From the NCBI GenBank assembly GCA_902570675.1, contig CACFYZ010000002.1:98572-162571 (forward strand): 64,000 bases of DNA, written 5' to 3'. The stretch is from an uncultured Pelagibacteraceae bacterium (GTDB lineage Bacteria > Pseudomonadota > Alphaproteobacteria > Pelagibacterales > AG-422-B15). The translations under genes were made by a program, and so were the position numbers. A model generated the notes under the pieces. That model saw only the letters and a list, made by a program, of their open reading frames with translations. It did not search any database and was not told the DNA's origin. Positions 50,666 through 61,678 of the stretch are shown here, piece by piece (positions within the stretch are counted from its first letter, which is position 1; each line of letters opens with the position of its first letter).

Positions 50666-51100
50666 ATGCGATTTTCTATAATAATAACGTTAATATGCAT
50701 CTTTATATATAGTTGTTCTTCTATAAATAAACAACATGGGTATTTGCTGGATGATGTATTGTCATCGTCAAAAAAAATGTCTAATTTTAAAGAAAAATCA
50801 ACTACTAAAGAAGACATTTACTCAGTAATGGGATCTCCTTCAATAGAAATTAGTGATGTTGAAAATACTTGGATTTACCTAATTTCACTTAAAGAAAAAA
50901 ATGTATTTGAGGCTGATAAGAATGTGTTTCAATCCATTTATAAATTTTCTTTTAACGATAAAAATATATTAATTAAAAAAGAAATAGTTACGCAAGATAG
51001 TTTTAACGAAATAGCCTTCTCAACTGATGAAACAGAGGTAGAAAGAAATGCTTACAGTATTTCAGATCAACTTTATGATGCCTTCACTAGAGGTCAATAA
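50666..51100 (+). CDS. BamE/SmpA-OmlA-like outer membrane lipoprotein
   Basis: Lipoprotein leader ...IFIYSCSS; STTKEDIYSVMGSPSIEISDVENTWIYL; position adjacent to the cytochrome chaperone as in other Alphaproteobacteria. Confidence 0.78.
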   Translation: MRFSIIITLICIFIYSCSSINKQHGYLLDDVLSSSKKMSNFKEKSTTKEDIYSVMGSPSIEISDVENTWIYLISLKEKNVFEADKNVFQSIYKFSFNDKNILIKKEIVTQDSFNEIAFSTDETEVERNAYSISDQLYDAFTRGQ

Positions 51101-51102
51101 TT

Positions 51103-53175
51103 TTACAAAGCTGCCAGTAAAAGCAATGCAACAATGTTTGTAATTTTAATCATTGGGTTAACTGCAGGTCCTGCTGTATCTTTATAAGGGTCTCCAACTG
51201 TATCACCGGTTACTGCTGCCTTATGAGCCTCAGAGCCTTTACCGCCAAAATTTCCGTCCTCTACAAACTTTTTTGCATTGTCCCAAGCTCCCCCTCCAGC
51301 GGTCATAGAAATTGCAACAAATATACCTGTCACTATTACACCCAATAACATAGCACCTACCGCCGATACAGCGGCATTCTGATCAGCTACTACTGTGACT
51401 ATAAAAAATAAAACTAATGGAGAAAGAACTGGTAACATTGATGGGATAATCATTTCTTTAATTGCTGACCTTGTTAACATGTCAACTGAACGAGAATAAT
51501 CTGGTTTAGACTCACCAGTCATAATTCCTGGATTATCTTTGAATTGTTTACGAACCTCTTCAACAACTGCGCCACCTGCTCTACCAACTGCCATCATGCC
51601 CATTGAAGCAAACAAATATGGAAGTAAACCGCCAATTAGAAGTCCTACGACAACGTATGGATTTTCTAAGCTAAAATTTGGAGATAATTTTGGAATGAGT
51701 TTTAAATCTTCGACATAGGCTGCAAATAAAACTAGAGCTCCTAAACCAGCTGATCCAATTGCATATCCTTTTGTAACTGCTTTTGTAGTGTTTCCAACAG
51801 CATCTAAAGCGTCAGTTGTTTTTCTGACATTCTCATCTAGGTTAGCCATTTCAGCAATACCCCCGGCATTATCGGTAACAGGTCCGTAAGCGTCTAAAGC
51901 CACAACCATTCCTGCGAGTGCTAACATTGCAGTTACAGCAATAGCAATACCAAATAGTCCCGCTAATTGATAAGTTAATACTATTCCAATTACAATAACA
52001 ATTGCTGGAAGAGCAGTAGCTTCCATTGATACTGCAAGACCTTGTATAACATTAGTTCCATGTCCAGTTGTAGAAGCCTTGGCTACACTCTGAACAGGCC
52101 TATAGTTAGTACCTGTATAATATTCAGTAATCCAAATTAAAAGACCTGTTATCACAATTCCGACAACTGAGCATATATATAATGATATGCCGTTAAAAGT
52201 CGTAGAACCAAAAGTAAATTCTGTAGACATATCACCTAAAATTATTTGGGTAACAGGATAAATGAAAATTAATGATATTATAGCTGAAGCAATAAACCCT
52301 TTATAAAGAGCGCCCATAATACTTTGAGAACTACCAAGCCTGACAAAGAAAGTACCAATGATAGATGCTACAAGGCAGCTTCCACCAATTGCCATTGGGT
52401 AAACAGTCATCATGTAAGCTGTATCGCCACTGAAAAATATTGTTGCTAAAACCATTGTCGCAACAATTGTTACTGCATAAGTTTCAAATAAGTCTGCTGC
52501 CATACCAGCGCAGTCACCAACATTATCACCTACGTTGTCTGCAATCACAGCAGGGTTTCGAGGGTCATCTTCTGGTATACCTGCTTCTACCTTACCCACT
52601 AGATCAGCACCTACATCAGCACCTTTAGTAAATATTCCTCCACCAAGCCGAGCAAAAATTGAAATCAATGAGGCTCCAAATCCAAGTCCTACTAGAGCAT
52701 GTTTTAGAGTTTCATCGGAAACTGAATATGAGTCTAAGATAACGTAATAAACAGATATCGATAATAAAGCTAGCCCCGCAACAAGCATACCTGTAACCGC
52801 ACCAGCTTTGAACGCAACATCTAAACCTTTTCCTAAGCTCTCTTTTGCTGCTTCGGCAGTTCTTACATTAGCTCTAACTGAAATAATCATTCCAATATAC
52901 CCAGCTGCTCCCGATAAGATTGCACCAATCAAATAACCGCCAACAACCCAAACGTCTCTGAAAAATATATATAAAAGAACACAGATAACAGCGCCTACAA
53001 TTGCAATCGTTGTATACTGTCTATTTAAATATGCTTGAGCACCAATTTGAATTGCAGAGGAAATTTCTTGCATCTTCTCGTTTCCAGCATTTGCACGAAG
53101 AACTGAATTACCTGCCCAAAAACCATAGATAATTGATAATATGCCCGAGAAGATAATTAAGTTCATGATACTCAT
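51103..53175 (-). CDS. hppA: membrane-bound pyrophosphatase (K+-independent H+-PPase type)
   Basis: [64 protein letters not shown]. Confidence 0.97.
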   Translation of the reverse strand: MSIMNLIIFSGILSIIYGFWAGNSVLRANAGNEKMQEISSAIQIGAQAYLNRQYTTIAIVGAVICVLLYIFFRDVWVVGGYLIGAILSGAAGYIGMIISVRANVRTAEAAKESLGKGLDVAFKAGAVTGMLVAGLALLSISVYYVILDSYSVSDETLKHALVGLGFGASLISIFARLGGGIFTKGADVGADLVGKVEAGIPEDDPRNPAVIADNVGDNVGDCAGMAADLFETYAVTIVATMVLATIFFSGDTAYMMTVYPMAIGGSCLVASIIGTFFVRLGSSQSIMGALYKGFIASAIISLIFIYPVTQIILGDMSTEFTFGSTTFNGISLYICSVVGIVITGLLIWITEYYTGTNYRPVQSVAKASTTGHGTNVIQGLAVSMEATALPAIVIVIGIVLTYQLAGLFGIAIAVTAMLALAGMVVALDAYGPVTDNAGGIAEMANLDENVRKTTDALDAVGNTTKAVTKGYAIGSAGLGALVLFAAYVEDLKLIPKLSPNFSLENPYVVVGLLIGGLLPYLFASMGMMAVGRAGGAVVEEVRKQFKDNPGIMTGESKPDYSRSVDMLTRSAIKEMIIPSMLPVLSPLVLFFIVTVVADQNAAVSAVGAMLLGVIVTGIFVAISMTAGGGAWDNAKKFVEDGNFGGKGSEAHKAAVTGDTVGDPYKDTAGPAVNPMIKITNIVALLLLAAL

Positions 53176-53244
53176 ATTTATGTCCTTTTAATAATTTTAT
53201 GCTGCTGAAAATGCCAAATATTACAGTATTTTGCAACTTTTATT

Positions 53245-53679
53245 TTAATTAGGAAATTCCTGAAGATTATCAAGCACTCCGTTCAATAATCCAATTTCAC
53301 TAGCTTCAAAAAACCGATTAGCGATCATTAGATACTCTGAGATTGCAATCTTTTTTGAAATATTTCCCTGAAACATTAGTTCAAATATCGCCACTTTAAA
53401 AATAGATAATAACAATTTATCCATAGTCTTAAATTTATTTTTATTACTAAGAGAACTTAATAATATCTTATCTATTTCCTCATTGTTACTTCTTAACCCA
53501 ATATATAATTTTTTCGCAAAATTAAGATTAGATTTCTTAAGTTTATCCTTATGGTTAGATTGCTTAACAATATCAGAAAATAATTCATCTACATTTACAT
53601 CTTGACGATTTTTGTTTAAAGACTGCTCGTATACTGTTTGTACGACCAACAATCTCTGTAAAGATTTTATATCAGTCAT
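53245..53679 (-). CDS. nusB: transcription antitermination protein NusB
   Basis: SLQRLLVVQTVYEQ...AIFELMFQGNISKKIAISEYLMIANRFFEASEIGLLNGVLDNL; downstream of ribH. Confidence 0.9.
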   Translation of the reverse strand: MTDIKSLQRLLVVQTVYEQSLNKNRQDVNVDELFSDIVKQSNHKDKLKKSNLNFAKKLYIGLRSNNEEIDKILLSSLSNKNKFKTMDKLLLSIFKVAIFELMFQGNISKKIAISEYLMIANRFFEASEIGLLNGVLDNLQEFPN

Positions 53680-53682
53680 AGA

Positions 53683-54096
53683 TTATTCTTTTAAAACTGA
53701 TATTGCTGCTTCGATTGCTTCTTTAGCTCTATTAATTTTTCTTGATGATCTATCTAATGCTTGCTTCATATTGCGGCATGATAGTATAGCATTAGTTATA
53801 GGAATTTTTTTTGAAATTGACAAAGACAGAAGTGTATTGGTTATAGCTTGAGAAATAAATTCATAGTGATCAGTTTTTCCTTTTATTATGCAACCTAAGG
53901 CAATTACTGCATCATATTTTTTTTTATCAAGCATTATAGAAATCTTTGTTGGGACTTCAAGTGAACCTTGAACCCTAAATATTTCATATTTGTACTTCAT
54001 AGATTTAATATATGTAATTGCTTCCTCTTCAAGGCTAGCGGTAATCCCTGGATAAAAATTAGAAGTTACTATTAAAAATTTATATTTTTTCTTCAT
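53683..54096 (-). CDS. ribH: 6,7-dimethyl-8-ribityllumazine synthase
   Basis: FLIVTSNFYPGITASL, RVQGSLEVPTKI, YDAVIALGCIIKGKTDHYEFI. Confidence 0.95.
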   Translation of the reverse strand: MKKKYKFLIVTSNFYPGITASLEEEAITYIKSMKYKYEIFRVQGSLEVPTKISIMLDKKKYDAVIALGCIIKGKTDHYEFISQAITNTLLSLSISKKIPITNAILSCRNMKQALDRSSRKINRAKEAIEAAISVLKE

Positions 54097-55211
54097 GAGA
54101 AATCGTTCAAAAACTTTGTTTCAATAATTTTAATCCCATAAGCATCTAATCCAATAAATTTCCATTCAGTATTTGTTAAAAGTATCATTTCTTTAATGCC
54201 TAATTCGGATAATATTTGGGCTCCCATTCCATATATGCGCAATTCATCAGACTCATCTGGCTCAACTCTATTGCTGCTTTGATTGGAGGTTATTAAATTG
54301 TTTATTATTGACTTTCCTGAATCTCTAACCAGTATAATAATACCTCTGTTTTCTTTGGTAATGATATCTAAAGCTTTATGCAATGATGCATCATTACTTC
54401 CATACTCTCCGAATAAGTTATCAAAATAATCAGTCACATGGACCCTAACCATAATTGGCTTTCCATTAGATATATCGCCTTTTGATAGTACAATCTGCTC
54501 AGTATTATCAAATACTGACTCATATATTTTAATATCAAATCTATTTTCTAAATTTAAGATAACTTCTGCATCATGTATTTTTTTTACAAATAAGTCCTTT
54601 TTTCTTCTGTAAGAGATTAAGTCAACAATCCGTCCAATTTTTATACCGTGTTTCTTTGAAAATTTTATAAGATCGGGCACTCTAGCCATGGTACCGTCGT
54701 CATTCATTATCTCACAAATAACACCTGCTGGTATATTTCCGCTTAATCTTGCCAAATCAACCGAAGCCTCTGTATGACCAGCTCTAACTAACACTCCGCC
54801 ATCTCTTGAAACTAATGGGAAGACATGCCCAGGACTCATAATATCATTTTCATCCTTATTGGGATCTATTGCTGTGTGTATTGTTACCGCTCTATCTTGA
54901 GCAGATATTCCTGTCGTAACACCTTTTTTTGCTTCAATCGATATTGTAAAGGCGGTTGAGTCTCTTGTTTCATTATTTTGTGACATCAATGGCAGATTAA
55001 GTTCTTTTACTCTTTGCTCAGTCAATGATAAACAGATTAAACCTCGTCCATACTTTGCCATAAAATTAATAGCTTTATCGTCGGCTCTATTTGCGGGTAT
55101 AATTAAATCTCCTTCATTTTCACGATCTTCATCATCTACCATGATAACCATTTTACCTGCTTTTTGATCATTAATTATTTCTTCTATTGAAGATATGAAG
55201 TCTGTATTCAT
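54093..55211 (-). CDS. ribB: 3,4-dihydroxy-2-butanone-4-phosphate synthase with degenerate GTP cyclohydrolase II-like domain
   Basis: VMVDDEDRENEGDLIIPA, GHTEASVDLARLSG; the C-terminal half aligns with RibA but lacks its zinc-binding cysteines. Confidence 0.93.
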   Translation of the reverse strand: MNTDFISSIEEIINDQKAGKMVIMVDDEDRENEGDLIIPANRADDKAINFMAKYGRGLICLSLTEQRVKELNLPLMSQNNETRDSTAFTISIEAKKGVTTGISAQDRAVTIHTAIDPNKDENDIMSPGHVFPLVSRDGGVLVRAGHTEASVDLARLSGNIPAGVICEIMNDDGTMARVPDLIKFSKKHGIKIGRIVDLISYRRKKDLFVKKIHDAEVILNLENRFDIKIYESVFDNTEQIVLSKGDISNGKPIMVRVHVTDYFDNLFGEYGSNDASLHKALDIITKENRGIIILVRDSGKSIINNLITSNQSSNRVEPDESDELRIYGMGAQILSELGIKEMILLTNTEWKFIGLDAYGIKIIETKFLNDFS

Positions 55212-55214
55212 TTG

Positions 55215-55817
55215 CTATCTCAATTTTTTTTGATTTTGGGTAACATATCTTGCAAGCATATCGACTTCAAGATTTATTCTGTCACCAATTTTTAATTTAC
55301 TTAAATTTGTTTTATCCCATGTGTAAGGAATAATATTAAGAATAATACAGTTATTTTTTATTGAATTAATTGTGAGAGAAATTCCATTAATTGCAACTGA
55401 GCCTTTTTTTGCAACCAACCCTTTTAGTGATTTTGAAATTTTGAATCGTAACTCATAAGAGCCATCTACTTTTTTTATTGATAATAAACGGGAAGTATCA
55501 TCAACGTGCCCAAAAACAAAATGGCCACTAATTTCGTCCCCAACTCGTAATGACTTCTCAATATTTAAAACATCACCCTTTTTGATTTGATTAAAGTTTG
55601 TACAATTTAGTGTTTCCTTTGAAACATCAAATGTAAGTAATATTTTCCTATTATGTTTTTTTTTTGAGACTACTGTTAAACATATGCCGTTACAGCATAC
55701 AGAGCTTCCCTTTTTTATATCAGTAAATTTTAAATCTGTTTCAAGGACAAGTTGATAATCTTTTAATCTTGTGAAACTAATCACTTTTGCAGAATTTTCG
55801 ATTATACCTGAGAACAT
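55215..55817 (-). CDS. ribE: riboflavin synthase alpha chain
   Basis: MFSGIIENSAKVIS, GSSVCCNGICLTV, GHFVFGHVDDTSRLL, VAINGISLTI. Confidence 0.95.
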   Translation of the reverse strand: MFSGIIENSAKVISFTRLKDYQLVLETDLKFTDIKKGSSVCCNGICLTVVSKKKHNRKILLTFDVSKETLNCTNFNQIKKGDVLNIEKSLRVGDEISGHFVFGHVDDTSRLLSIKKVDGSYELRFKISKSLKGLVAKKGSVAINGISLTINSIKNNCIILNIIPYTWDKTNLSKLKIGDRINLEVDMLARYVTQNQKKLR

Positions 55818-55821
55818 TTGT

Positions 55822-56907
55822 TTAAATTCTTTTATAGATACTTAATTGATCATCTTCAAATATTTTGTTCTTTAATAATTTAAACCTTTTAGCGTCATTT
55901 ATTTTGTTGATGCCAATACTTGAAATTGCCTCTAAACCGTTTCCACCAATAATCTTATTCGCCCTAAACCATTGAATTTCATCGATAAAATTATTTTTTA
56001 TTAAAGACCCTGTTAATATGGAGCCACCTTCAACTAAAACCCTCATATAACCCAATTCTGCAATTTTTTTTAGCATATCAGCAATGTCTAATAAATTATT
56101 TTTAACTTTTACATCAATGTATGTAACTGATTTAATTTTCTTTTTGATAAGACTATTATCCCTATTATAGAAAATAAATATTCTTCTTTTCTCTAACGAA
56201 AATATTTTTAAATCTTTTTTAAAGTTTAGTCTTTGATCTAGTATAAATATATCAGTATTTGATTTTTCGTGACCTGCTAGTCTACAATTTAATAATGGAT
56301 TATCTTTTCTAATAGTTCCACTCCCGACTAGGATACAATCATTTTTAGCTCTAAGCTTATGACCATGTAATCGAGAAATACTATTTGTAATCCATTTACT
56401 TTCGAATGATTTTGTAGCAATTTTCCCATCAGATGTTGATGCTATTTTTAAGGTGACATATGGTTTTAATTTATTTAATGATCTAAAAAAAATTTTATTT
56501 AATTCGCGGGTATTATTACTAAAATTTTTTTTAATAACAGTAATTCCTGATTTTTTAAGAATTTTGATAGAACTGCCATTAATTTTAGGATTTTCGTCTT
56601 CCTGTGATAGATAAACTTTTGCAATTTTATATTTAATAATTTTTTCTACGCAAGGGGGATTTTTACCGTAATGTGAACATGGTTCCAATGTTGTATATAA
56701 AGTAGCACCGTTAAGTTTTTTTTTATCCTTGACCTGACTTATCGCATGAATTTCTGCATGCGGCGACCCGTTCACCTGTGTCCAGCCTCGAGCTAATATC
56801 ATTTGATCTTTAACAATGATAACTCCAACAGGTGGGTTCGGTGCAGTGCTTCCAACAGCTCGGTAAGCCATTCTCTCTGCAAGGATCATATAGTCTTGGG
56901 GTTTCAA
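55822..56907 (-). CDS. ribD: bifunctional deaminase/reductase RibD
   Basis: SPHAEIHAI, TLEPCSHYGKNPPCVEKI, VLVEGGSILTGSLI. Confidence 0.96.
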   Translation of the reverse strand: MKPQDYMILAERMAYRAVGSTAPNPPVGVIIVKDQMILARGWTQVNGSPHAEIHAISQVKDKKKLNGATLYTTLEPCSHYGKNPPCVEKIIKYKIAKVYLSQEDENPKINGSSIKILKKSGITVIKKNFSNNTRELNKIFFRSLNKLKPYVTLKIASTSDGKIATKSFESKWITNSISRLHGHKLRAKNDCILVGSGTIRKDNPLLNCRLAGHEKSNTDIFILDQRLNFKKDLKIFSLEKRRIFIFYNRDNSLIKKKIKSVTYIDVKVKNNLLDIADMLKKIAELGYMRVLVEGGSILTGSLIKNNFIDEIQWFRANKIIGGNGLEAISSIGINKINDAKRFKLLKNKIFEDDQLSIYKRI

Positions 56908-56912
56908 AATAT

Positions 56913-57371
56913 CTAATCTTGATTTGAAGAAATAACTCCTAAAAACTCCTCAAAATCTTTTGCCTCTCTGAAGTTTTTATAAACCGAAGCAAATCTTACG
57001 TACGCAACTGAGTCTACACTCTGCAAACCCTCCATTACAATCTCTCCTATGACATCAGAAGATACTTCAGTTTCACCTAAGCTTTCAACTCTTCTAACAA
57101 TTCCACTGATCATCCGTTCAATACGCTCATTCTCAACTGGGCGCTTTCTTAATGCAATTTGAACAGATCGCTCAAGTTTGTCTCTGTCAAAGGGCACTTT
57201 CTTTCCAGATTTTTTCAAAACAGTTAATTCTCTGAGTTGAATTCTCTCAAAAGTTGTAAATCTTGCCCCACAAGCAGAACAAAATCGTCTTCTTCTAATG
57301 GCCGAATTATCTTCTGTAGCACGAGAATCTTTTACTTGAGTATCAATATTTCCACAAAATGGGCATTTCAT
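56913..57371 (-). CDS. nrdR: transcriptional repressor NrdR
   Basis: [46 protein letters not shown]. Confidence 0.98.
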   Translation of the reverse strand: MKCPFCGNIDTQVKDSRATEDNSAIRRRRFCSACGARFTTFERIQLRELTVLKKSGKKVPFDRDKLERSVQIALRKRPVENERIERMISGIVRRVESLGETEVSSDVIGEIVMEGLQSVDSVAYVRFASVYKNFREAKDFEEFLGVISSNQD

Positions 57372-57380
57372 AATTATTCT

Positions 57381-58643
57381 CTAACTGTAAATTGGAAATT
57401 GTTCACAAAGTTTAATAACCTTATTTTTTACTACTTTCTCAACTTCGTTATTATTTTCAGGGTTTTGTTGAAGACCTCTTAATGTTTCTAGTATTAAATT
57501 ACCTACGATTTCAAATTCTTTTTCTTTAAAACCTCTTGTTGTGGCAGCTGGCGTTCCCAGTCTAATTCCAGAAGTTACTTTTGGCGGTCTTGGATCCTTC
57601 GGTATACCATTTTTATTGCATGTGATATGTGACTCCTCAAGACTTGTAGAAGCAGCATCTCCTGTAAGACTCATGGGTGTTAAATCAACAAGTATCAAAT
57701 GGGTATCTGTACCTCCTGATACAATTTTAAGACCGCCATCAACCAGTGTTTGACTGAGAGTTTTTGCGTTCTGAATTACCTGCTTTATATAATCTTTAAA
57801 TTCAGGCTTAAGAGCCTCACCAAATGCAACTGCCTTACCAGCAATTACATGCATCAAAGGGCCACCTTGATATCCAGGAAATACTGCAGAATTAAACTTT
57901 TTGCCCAAATCAGGATTGTTAGAAAGAATCATGCCTCCTCTAGCGCCTCTAATTGTCTTATGCGTAGTAGAAGTTACAACATCTGCATATTCTAATGGAT
58001 TAGGGTATTCTTCTGCTGCAACCAAGCCTGAAAAATGAGCCATATCAACATGAAGAAATGCCCCAACTTCATTCGCTATTTCTCTAAACCTTTTAAAATC
58101 AATAATTCTTGAGTATGCGCTACCCCCCGCAATTATTATTTTTGGCTTATGCTCTTTTGCAAGTTCTTCAACTTCATCGTAATTTATCAGTCCATCGTCA
58201 TTTAAACCATACTGAACAGCGTTAAACCACTTTCCAGACATTGATGGAGCAGATCCATGAGTTAAATGTCCACCTGCATCTAAACTCATTCCTAATATTG
58301 TTTCTCCAGGCTTTATTAAGGCCAACATTACAGCACCATTTGCCTGAGCTCCTGAATGAGGTTGAACATTAGCATATTCACACTTATAGAGTTTTTTTAG
58401 TCTTTGAATCGCTAAATCCTCAGCTATATCAACAAATTCACATCCACCATAATATCTTGCAGCAGTATAACCCTCAGCATATTTGTTGGTAAGAACAGAT
58501 CCTTGGGCTTCTAATACAGCTTTAGATACGATATTTTCTGATGCGATAAGTTCTATTTGGTTTTGTTGCCTCGCAAGTTCTTTATTAATAGCGTCATGTA
58601 TCTCGCTATCAATTTCATGAAGGGGTGATGAAAAAAAAGTCAT
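57381..58643 (-). CDS. glyA: serine hydroxymethyltransferase
   Basis: [49 protein letters not shown]. Confidence 0.98.
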   Translation of the reverse strand: MTFFSSPLHEIDSEIHDAINKELARQQNQIELIASENIVSKAVLEAQGSVLTNKYAEGYTAARYYGGCEFVDIAEDLAIQRLKKLYKCEYANVQPHSGAQANGAVMLALIKPGETILGMSLDAGGHLTHGSAPSMSGKWFNAVQYGLNDDGLINYDEVEELAKEHKPKIIIAGGSAYSRIIDFKRFREIANEVGAFLHVDMAHFSGLVAAEEYPNPLEYADVVTSTTHKTIRGARGGMILSNNPDLGKKFNSAVFPGYQGGPLMHVIAGKAVAFGEALKPEFKDYIKQVIQNAKTLSQTLVDGGLKIVSGGTDTHLILVDLTPMSLTGDAASTSLEESHITCNKNGIPKDPRPPKVTSGIRLGTPAATTRGFKEKEFEIVGNLILETLRGLQQNPENNNEVEKVVKNKVIKLCEQFPIYS

Positions 58644-58650
58644 GATTATT

Positions 58651-59088
58651 TTATCCTATTTTATTTATTCTTTCAATGTGACGATTGCCTTCAAAGTTTG
58701 TATTTAAAAAAGTATTTACTACATTTATGGCTGTATTTTGATTTATAACTCTGGCTCCTAAAGTCAAAATATTTGCGTTATTATGTTTCCTTGCTAGTTT
58801 TGCTAACTCATCATTATAGCATAGAGCAGCTCTAATTCCGGGCTTTTTGTTTGCTGCCATAGCCATTCCTTGGCCAGTTCCGCACACTAACACGCCCTTT
58901 TGCGCACTTTGATTGATAATATCTTGTGTTACTTTAGATGCAAAGTCTGGGTAGTCTACTGGTTCTTTTTTGTTTGGCCCCCTATCTATGACGTCAATTT
59001 CATTGTCCTTAAGATATTTAATAATTTCAGCCTTCAAATCAAAACCGGCGTGGTCAGATGCTATAGACACTTTAATTTGATCAGTCAT
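58651..59088 (-). CDS. rpiB: ribose-5-phosphate isomerase B
   Basis: [55 protein letters not shown]. Confidence 0.96.
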   Translation of the reverse strand: MTDQIKVSIASDHAGFDLKAEIIKYLKDNEIDVIDRGPNKKEPVDYPDFASKVTQDIINQSAQKGVLVCGTGQGMAMAANKKPGIRAALCYNDELAKLARKHNNANILTLGARVINQNTAINVVNTFLNTNFEGNRHIERINKIG

Positions 59089-59142
59089 ATTGGATATTAT
59101 TAAACTAATTATACTAGATCTTGTATATAAAAAAACAAAAAC

Positions 59143-59892
59143 TTAGGTCCAAAGAGATTTTGTTTTTAGTATTTTCTTTAATATTTTTGGCCTGTCAGTC
59201 ATTATTCCATCCACTTCTATATCAATTAAATCCTTCATTTGAACCTCATCGTTAATTGTCCATACATGAATTTTTTTACCCAGATCATGAACGTATTTAA
59301 CTAAATCTCTTGTTACTATTCTTATACCCAAATGGTACATCGGAATTTGTAGGCACGGAATATCATTTCTAAATAATGGTATTAATCTATTAATAAATAA
59401 TAATATTGTTTCCCTTTCAGTCATGGATGTACATAGCGACTCCTTAAATGTATTTCTAAAAATATTCATTTTAAAGCTGCTAAATGAACCGATGCAAATT
59501 CTCTCAAGGTCTTTTAACGTTTTCAATGTTTCTCTCAATAAATATGCTGAATTCAAACTTTTCGGTTCAATATTAAAATTGATATTTGGCCACGAAGTTA
59601 ATGCATCGTTTAAAAGTGGTATACTATGTTTTTCAAAAATTTTGATTTTTTTTAAATCTCTATATTCTAGATCATTAATTTTTATGTCTAACTTACAAAG
59701 TCTTTTAAGATCTGCATCATGAAAAATAACCAACTTATTATCTTTTGTGTGCCTTACATCAGTTTCAATATGATTGTATCCTAAATTTATGGATTTATTG
59801 AACGCATCAAGTGTATTTTCGCAAAAATCAAAGGACCCACCTCTATGAGCAAATGGAATAAATTTATAATTGTCTAAAAATTTAAAAGACAT
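59143..59892 (-). CDS. glycerophosphodiester phosphodiesterase family protein
   Basis: FAHRGGSFDFCENTLDAFNKSINLGYNHIETDVRHTKDNKLVIFHDADLKRL. Confidence 0.93.
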   Translation of the reverse strand: MSFKFLDNYKFIPFAHRGGSFDFCENTLDAFNKSINLGYNHIETDVRHTKDNKLVIFHDADLKRLCKLDIKINDLEYRDLKKIKIFEKHSIPLLNDALTSWPNINFNIEPKSLNSAYLLRETLKTLKDLERICIGSFSSFKMNIFRNTFKESLCTSMTERETILLFINRLIPLFRNDIPCLQIPMYHLGIRIVTRDLVKYVHDLGKKIHVWTINDEVQMKDLIDIEVDGIMTDRPKILKKILKTKSLWT

Positions 59893-59906
59893 ATATATAA
59901 GATCTT

Positions 59907-60674
59907 ATGTTATTTGATTTATTAACTATATTAGGCTTCAATTTCATCGTCATTACAATTTTGTGGCTCTTCTCACTTAAAACAAAAAGAGCTGATTTTA
60001 TTGATATATATTGGGGTCCGAGTTTCTTTTTCTCCTTTCTAATAATAGTTTTAATAGGAAATTCTTTTATTCTTACTAATTTAATTGCCTTGATGCTAAT
60101 TGGTATTTGGGGATTTAGACTTGGATTTTACTTATTACGCAGAAATTTAAATAAATTAGAAGATATAAGATATGTAAAAATTAGAGAAACAAGGGGTAAC
60201 ATCGGCCTTTTTTTGACAGCTTATTTAATACAAATAATTTTAATACCTATAATCTCGCTTCCACTACTAAGCATTGTAGAAATTAATGATAATTTTAGTA
60301 CTTTTTTATGGATCGGCATGCTAATTGCAATTTTGGGTATCGTAATAGAAGCAATAGCTGATTTACAACTAGCTAACTTTAAAGCCAATAAAAGTAATGC
60401 AGGCAAAGTTATGAATAGAGGATTATGGTACTACTCACGTCACCCAAATTATTTTGGGGATAGTCTTTTCTGGTGGGGTATATCAATCTATTGCTTCACT
60501 ATATCGGGCACAATATTAATCTTTATTTCTCCAATCATCATGACATATTTGTTATTAAAAGTCTCTGGTGTGACTATGCTTGAAAACAGATTATCGAAAA
60601 AGAAAGATGGTTATAATGAGTATATTCAAACTACTAGTTCTTTCTTAATACTTCCTAAAAAGAAAAACCAATGA
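59907..60674 (+). CDS. DUF1295 / steroid 5-alpha reductase-like membrane protein
   Basis: Multi-TM; NRGLWYYSRHPNYFGDSLFWWGISIYC. Confidence 0.92.
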   Translation: MLFDLLTILGFNFIVITILWLFSLKTKRADFIDIYWGPSFFFSFLIIVLIGNSFILTNLIALMLIGIWGFRLGFYLLRRNLNKLEDIRYVKIRETRGNIGLFLTAYLIQIILIPIISLPLLSIVEINDNFSTFLWIGMLIAILGIVIEAIADLQLANFKANKSNAGKVMNRGLWYYSRHPNYFGDSLFWWGISIYCFTISGTILIFISPIIMTYLLLKVSGVTMLENRLSKKKDGYNEYIQTTSSFLILPKKKNQ

Positions 60675-61678
60675 GTAAGATAGATTTAAGCTTTCCAAAA
60701 AATAGATTAAGACGTTTGCGGCAATCGGCTTGGATAAGAGACTTGGTTGAAGAGAATAAATTGAGCTCAAATGATTTGATTTGGCCAATATTTGTCTGTG
60801 AAGGTGAAAATAAAAAAGAAGAAATAGACTCCATGCCGAATGTTTACAGGTATTCAGTAGATAATTTAAATGAAGTTATAGACATTGCTTCTGAGCAAAA
60901 AATTAAATTAGTCGCTATATTTCCTTATACACCTCAAAATTTAAAAAATGTTGATGGAAAGGAAGCTCTCAATCCAAAAAATCTAGTATGCAGATCTCTC
61001 CAAAAACTCAAAAGTCATTCACCAGATTTCGGGATAATGTGTGATGTGGCTTTAGATCCGTATACAGACCACGGTCACGATGGGATAATGAATGATGATG
61101 GTAAGATTCTAAATGATGAAACTAATGAAATTTTAATAAGACAATCAAAACTTTTTGCCAATCATGGTGCAGATGTAATAGCGCCCTCAGATATGATGGA
61201 TGGTAGAATCGGCCTGATTAGGAGTGCACTTGAAGAAAATAATTTCAAAGATACTTTGATATTATCTTATACCGCTAAATATGCATCTAGTATGTATTCA
61301 CCGTTTAGACATGCAGTTGGTTCGTCAAGTAATTTAAAAGCAAATAAAAGAACTTATCAAATGAATGTTCTTAATTCTGATGAAGCTATTAGGGAAGCCT
61401 TAATAGATATCAAAGAAGGGGCTGACATGATAATGGTCAAACCTGGTATAAGTTATCTTGATATAATTTATAGAATTAAAGAAGAATTAAAATATCCAAC
61501 AATTGCATACCAAGTATCCGGTGAGTACTCAATGATAAAACTTGCTGCGGAAAAGGGTGTAATTGATGAGAAAAGTATTGTCATTGAACAGCTATCGTCA
61601 TTCAAGAGAGCAGGTGCTGATGCTATCGTTACTTATTATGCTCCTGAGGTTTCAAAATTTTTAAACTTTTTGGATTAA
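60671..61678 (+). CDS. hemB: porphobilinogen synthase (delta-aminolevulinic acid dehydratase)
   Basis: RLRRLRQSAWIRDLVEENKLSSNDLIWPIFVCEG, CDVALDPYTDHGHDGI, ADMIMVKPGISYLDIIY. Confidence 0.97.
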   Translation: MSKIDLSFPKNRLRRLRQSAWIRDLVEENKLSSNDLIWPIFVCEGENKKEEIDSMPNVYRYSVDNLNEVIDIASEQKIKLVAIFPYTPQNLKNVDGKEALNPKNLVCRSLQKLKSHSPDFGIMCDVALDPYTDHGHDGIMNDDGKILNDETNEILIRQSKLFANHGADVIAPSDMMDGRIGLIRSALEENNFKDTLILSYTAKYASSMYSPFRHAVGSSSNLKANKRTYQMNVLNSDEAIREALIDIKEGADMIMVKPGISYLDIIYRIKEELKYPTIAYQVSGEYSMIKLAAEKGVIDEKSIVIEQLSSFKRAGADAIVTYYAPEVSKFLNFLD

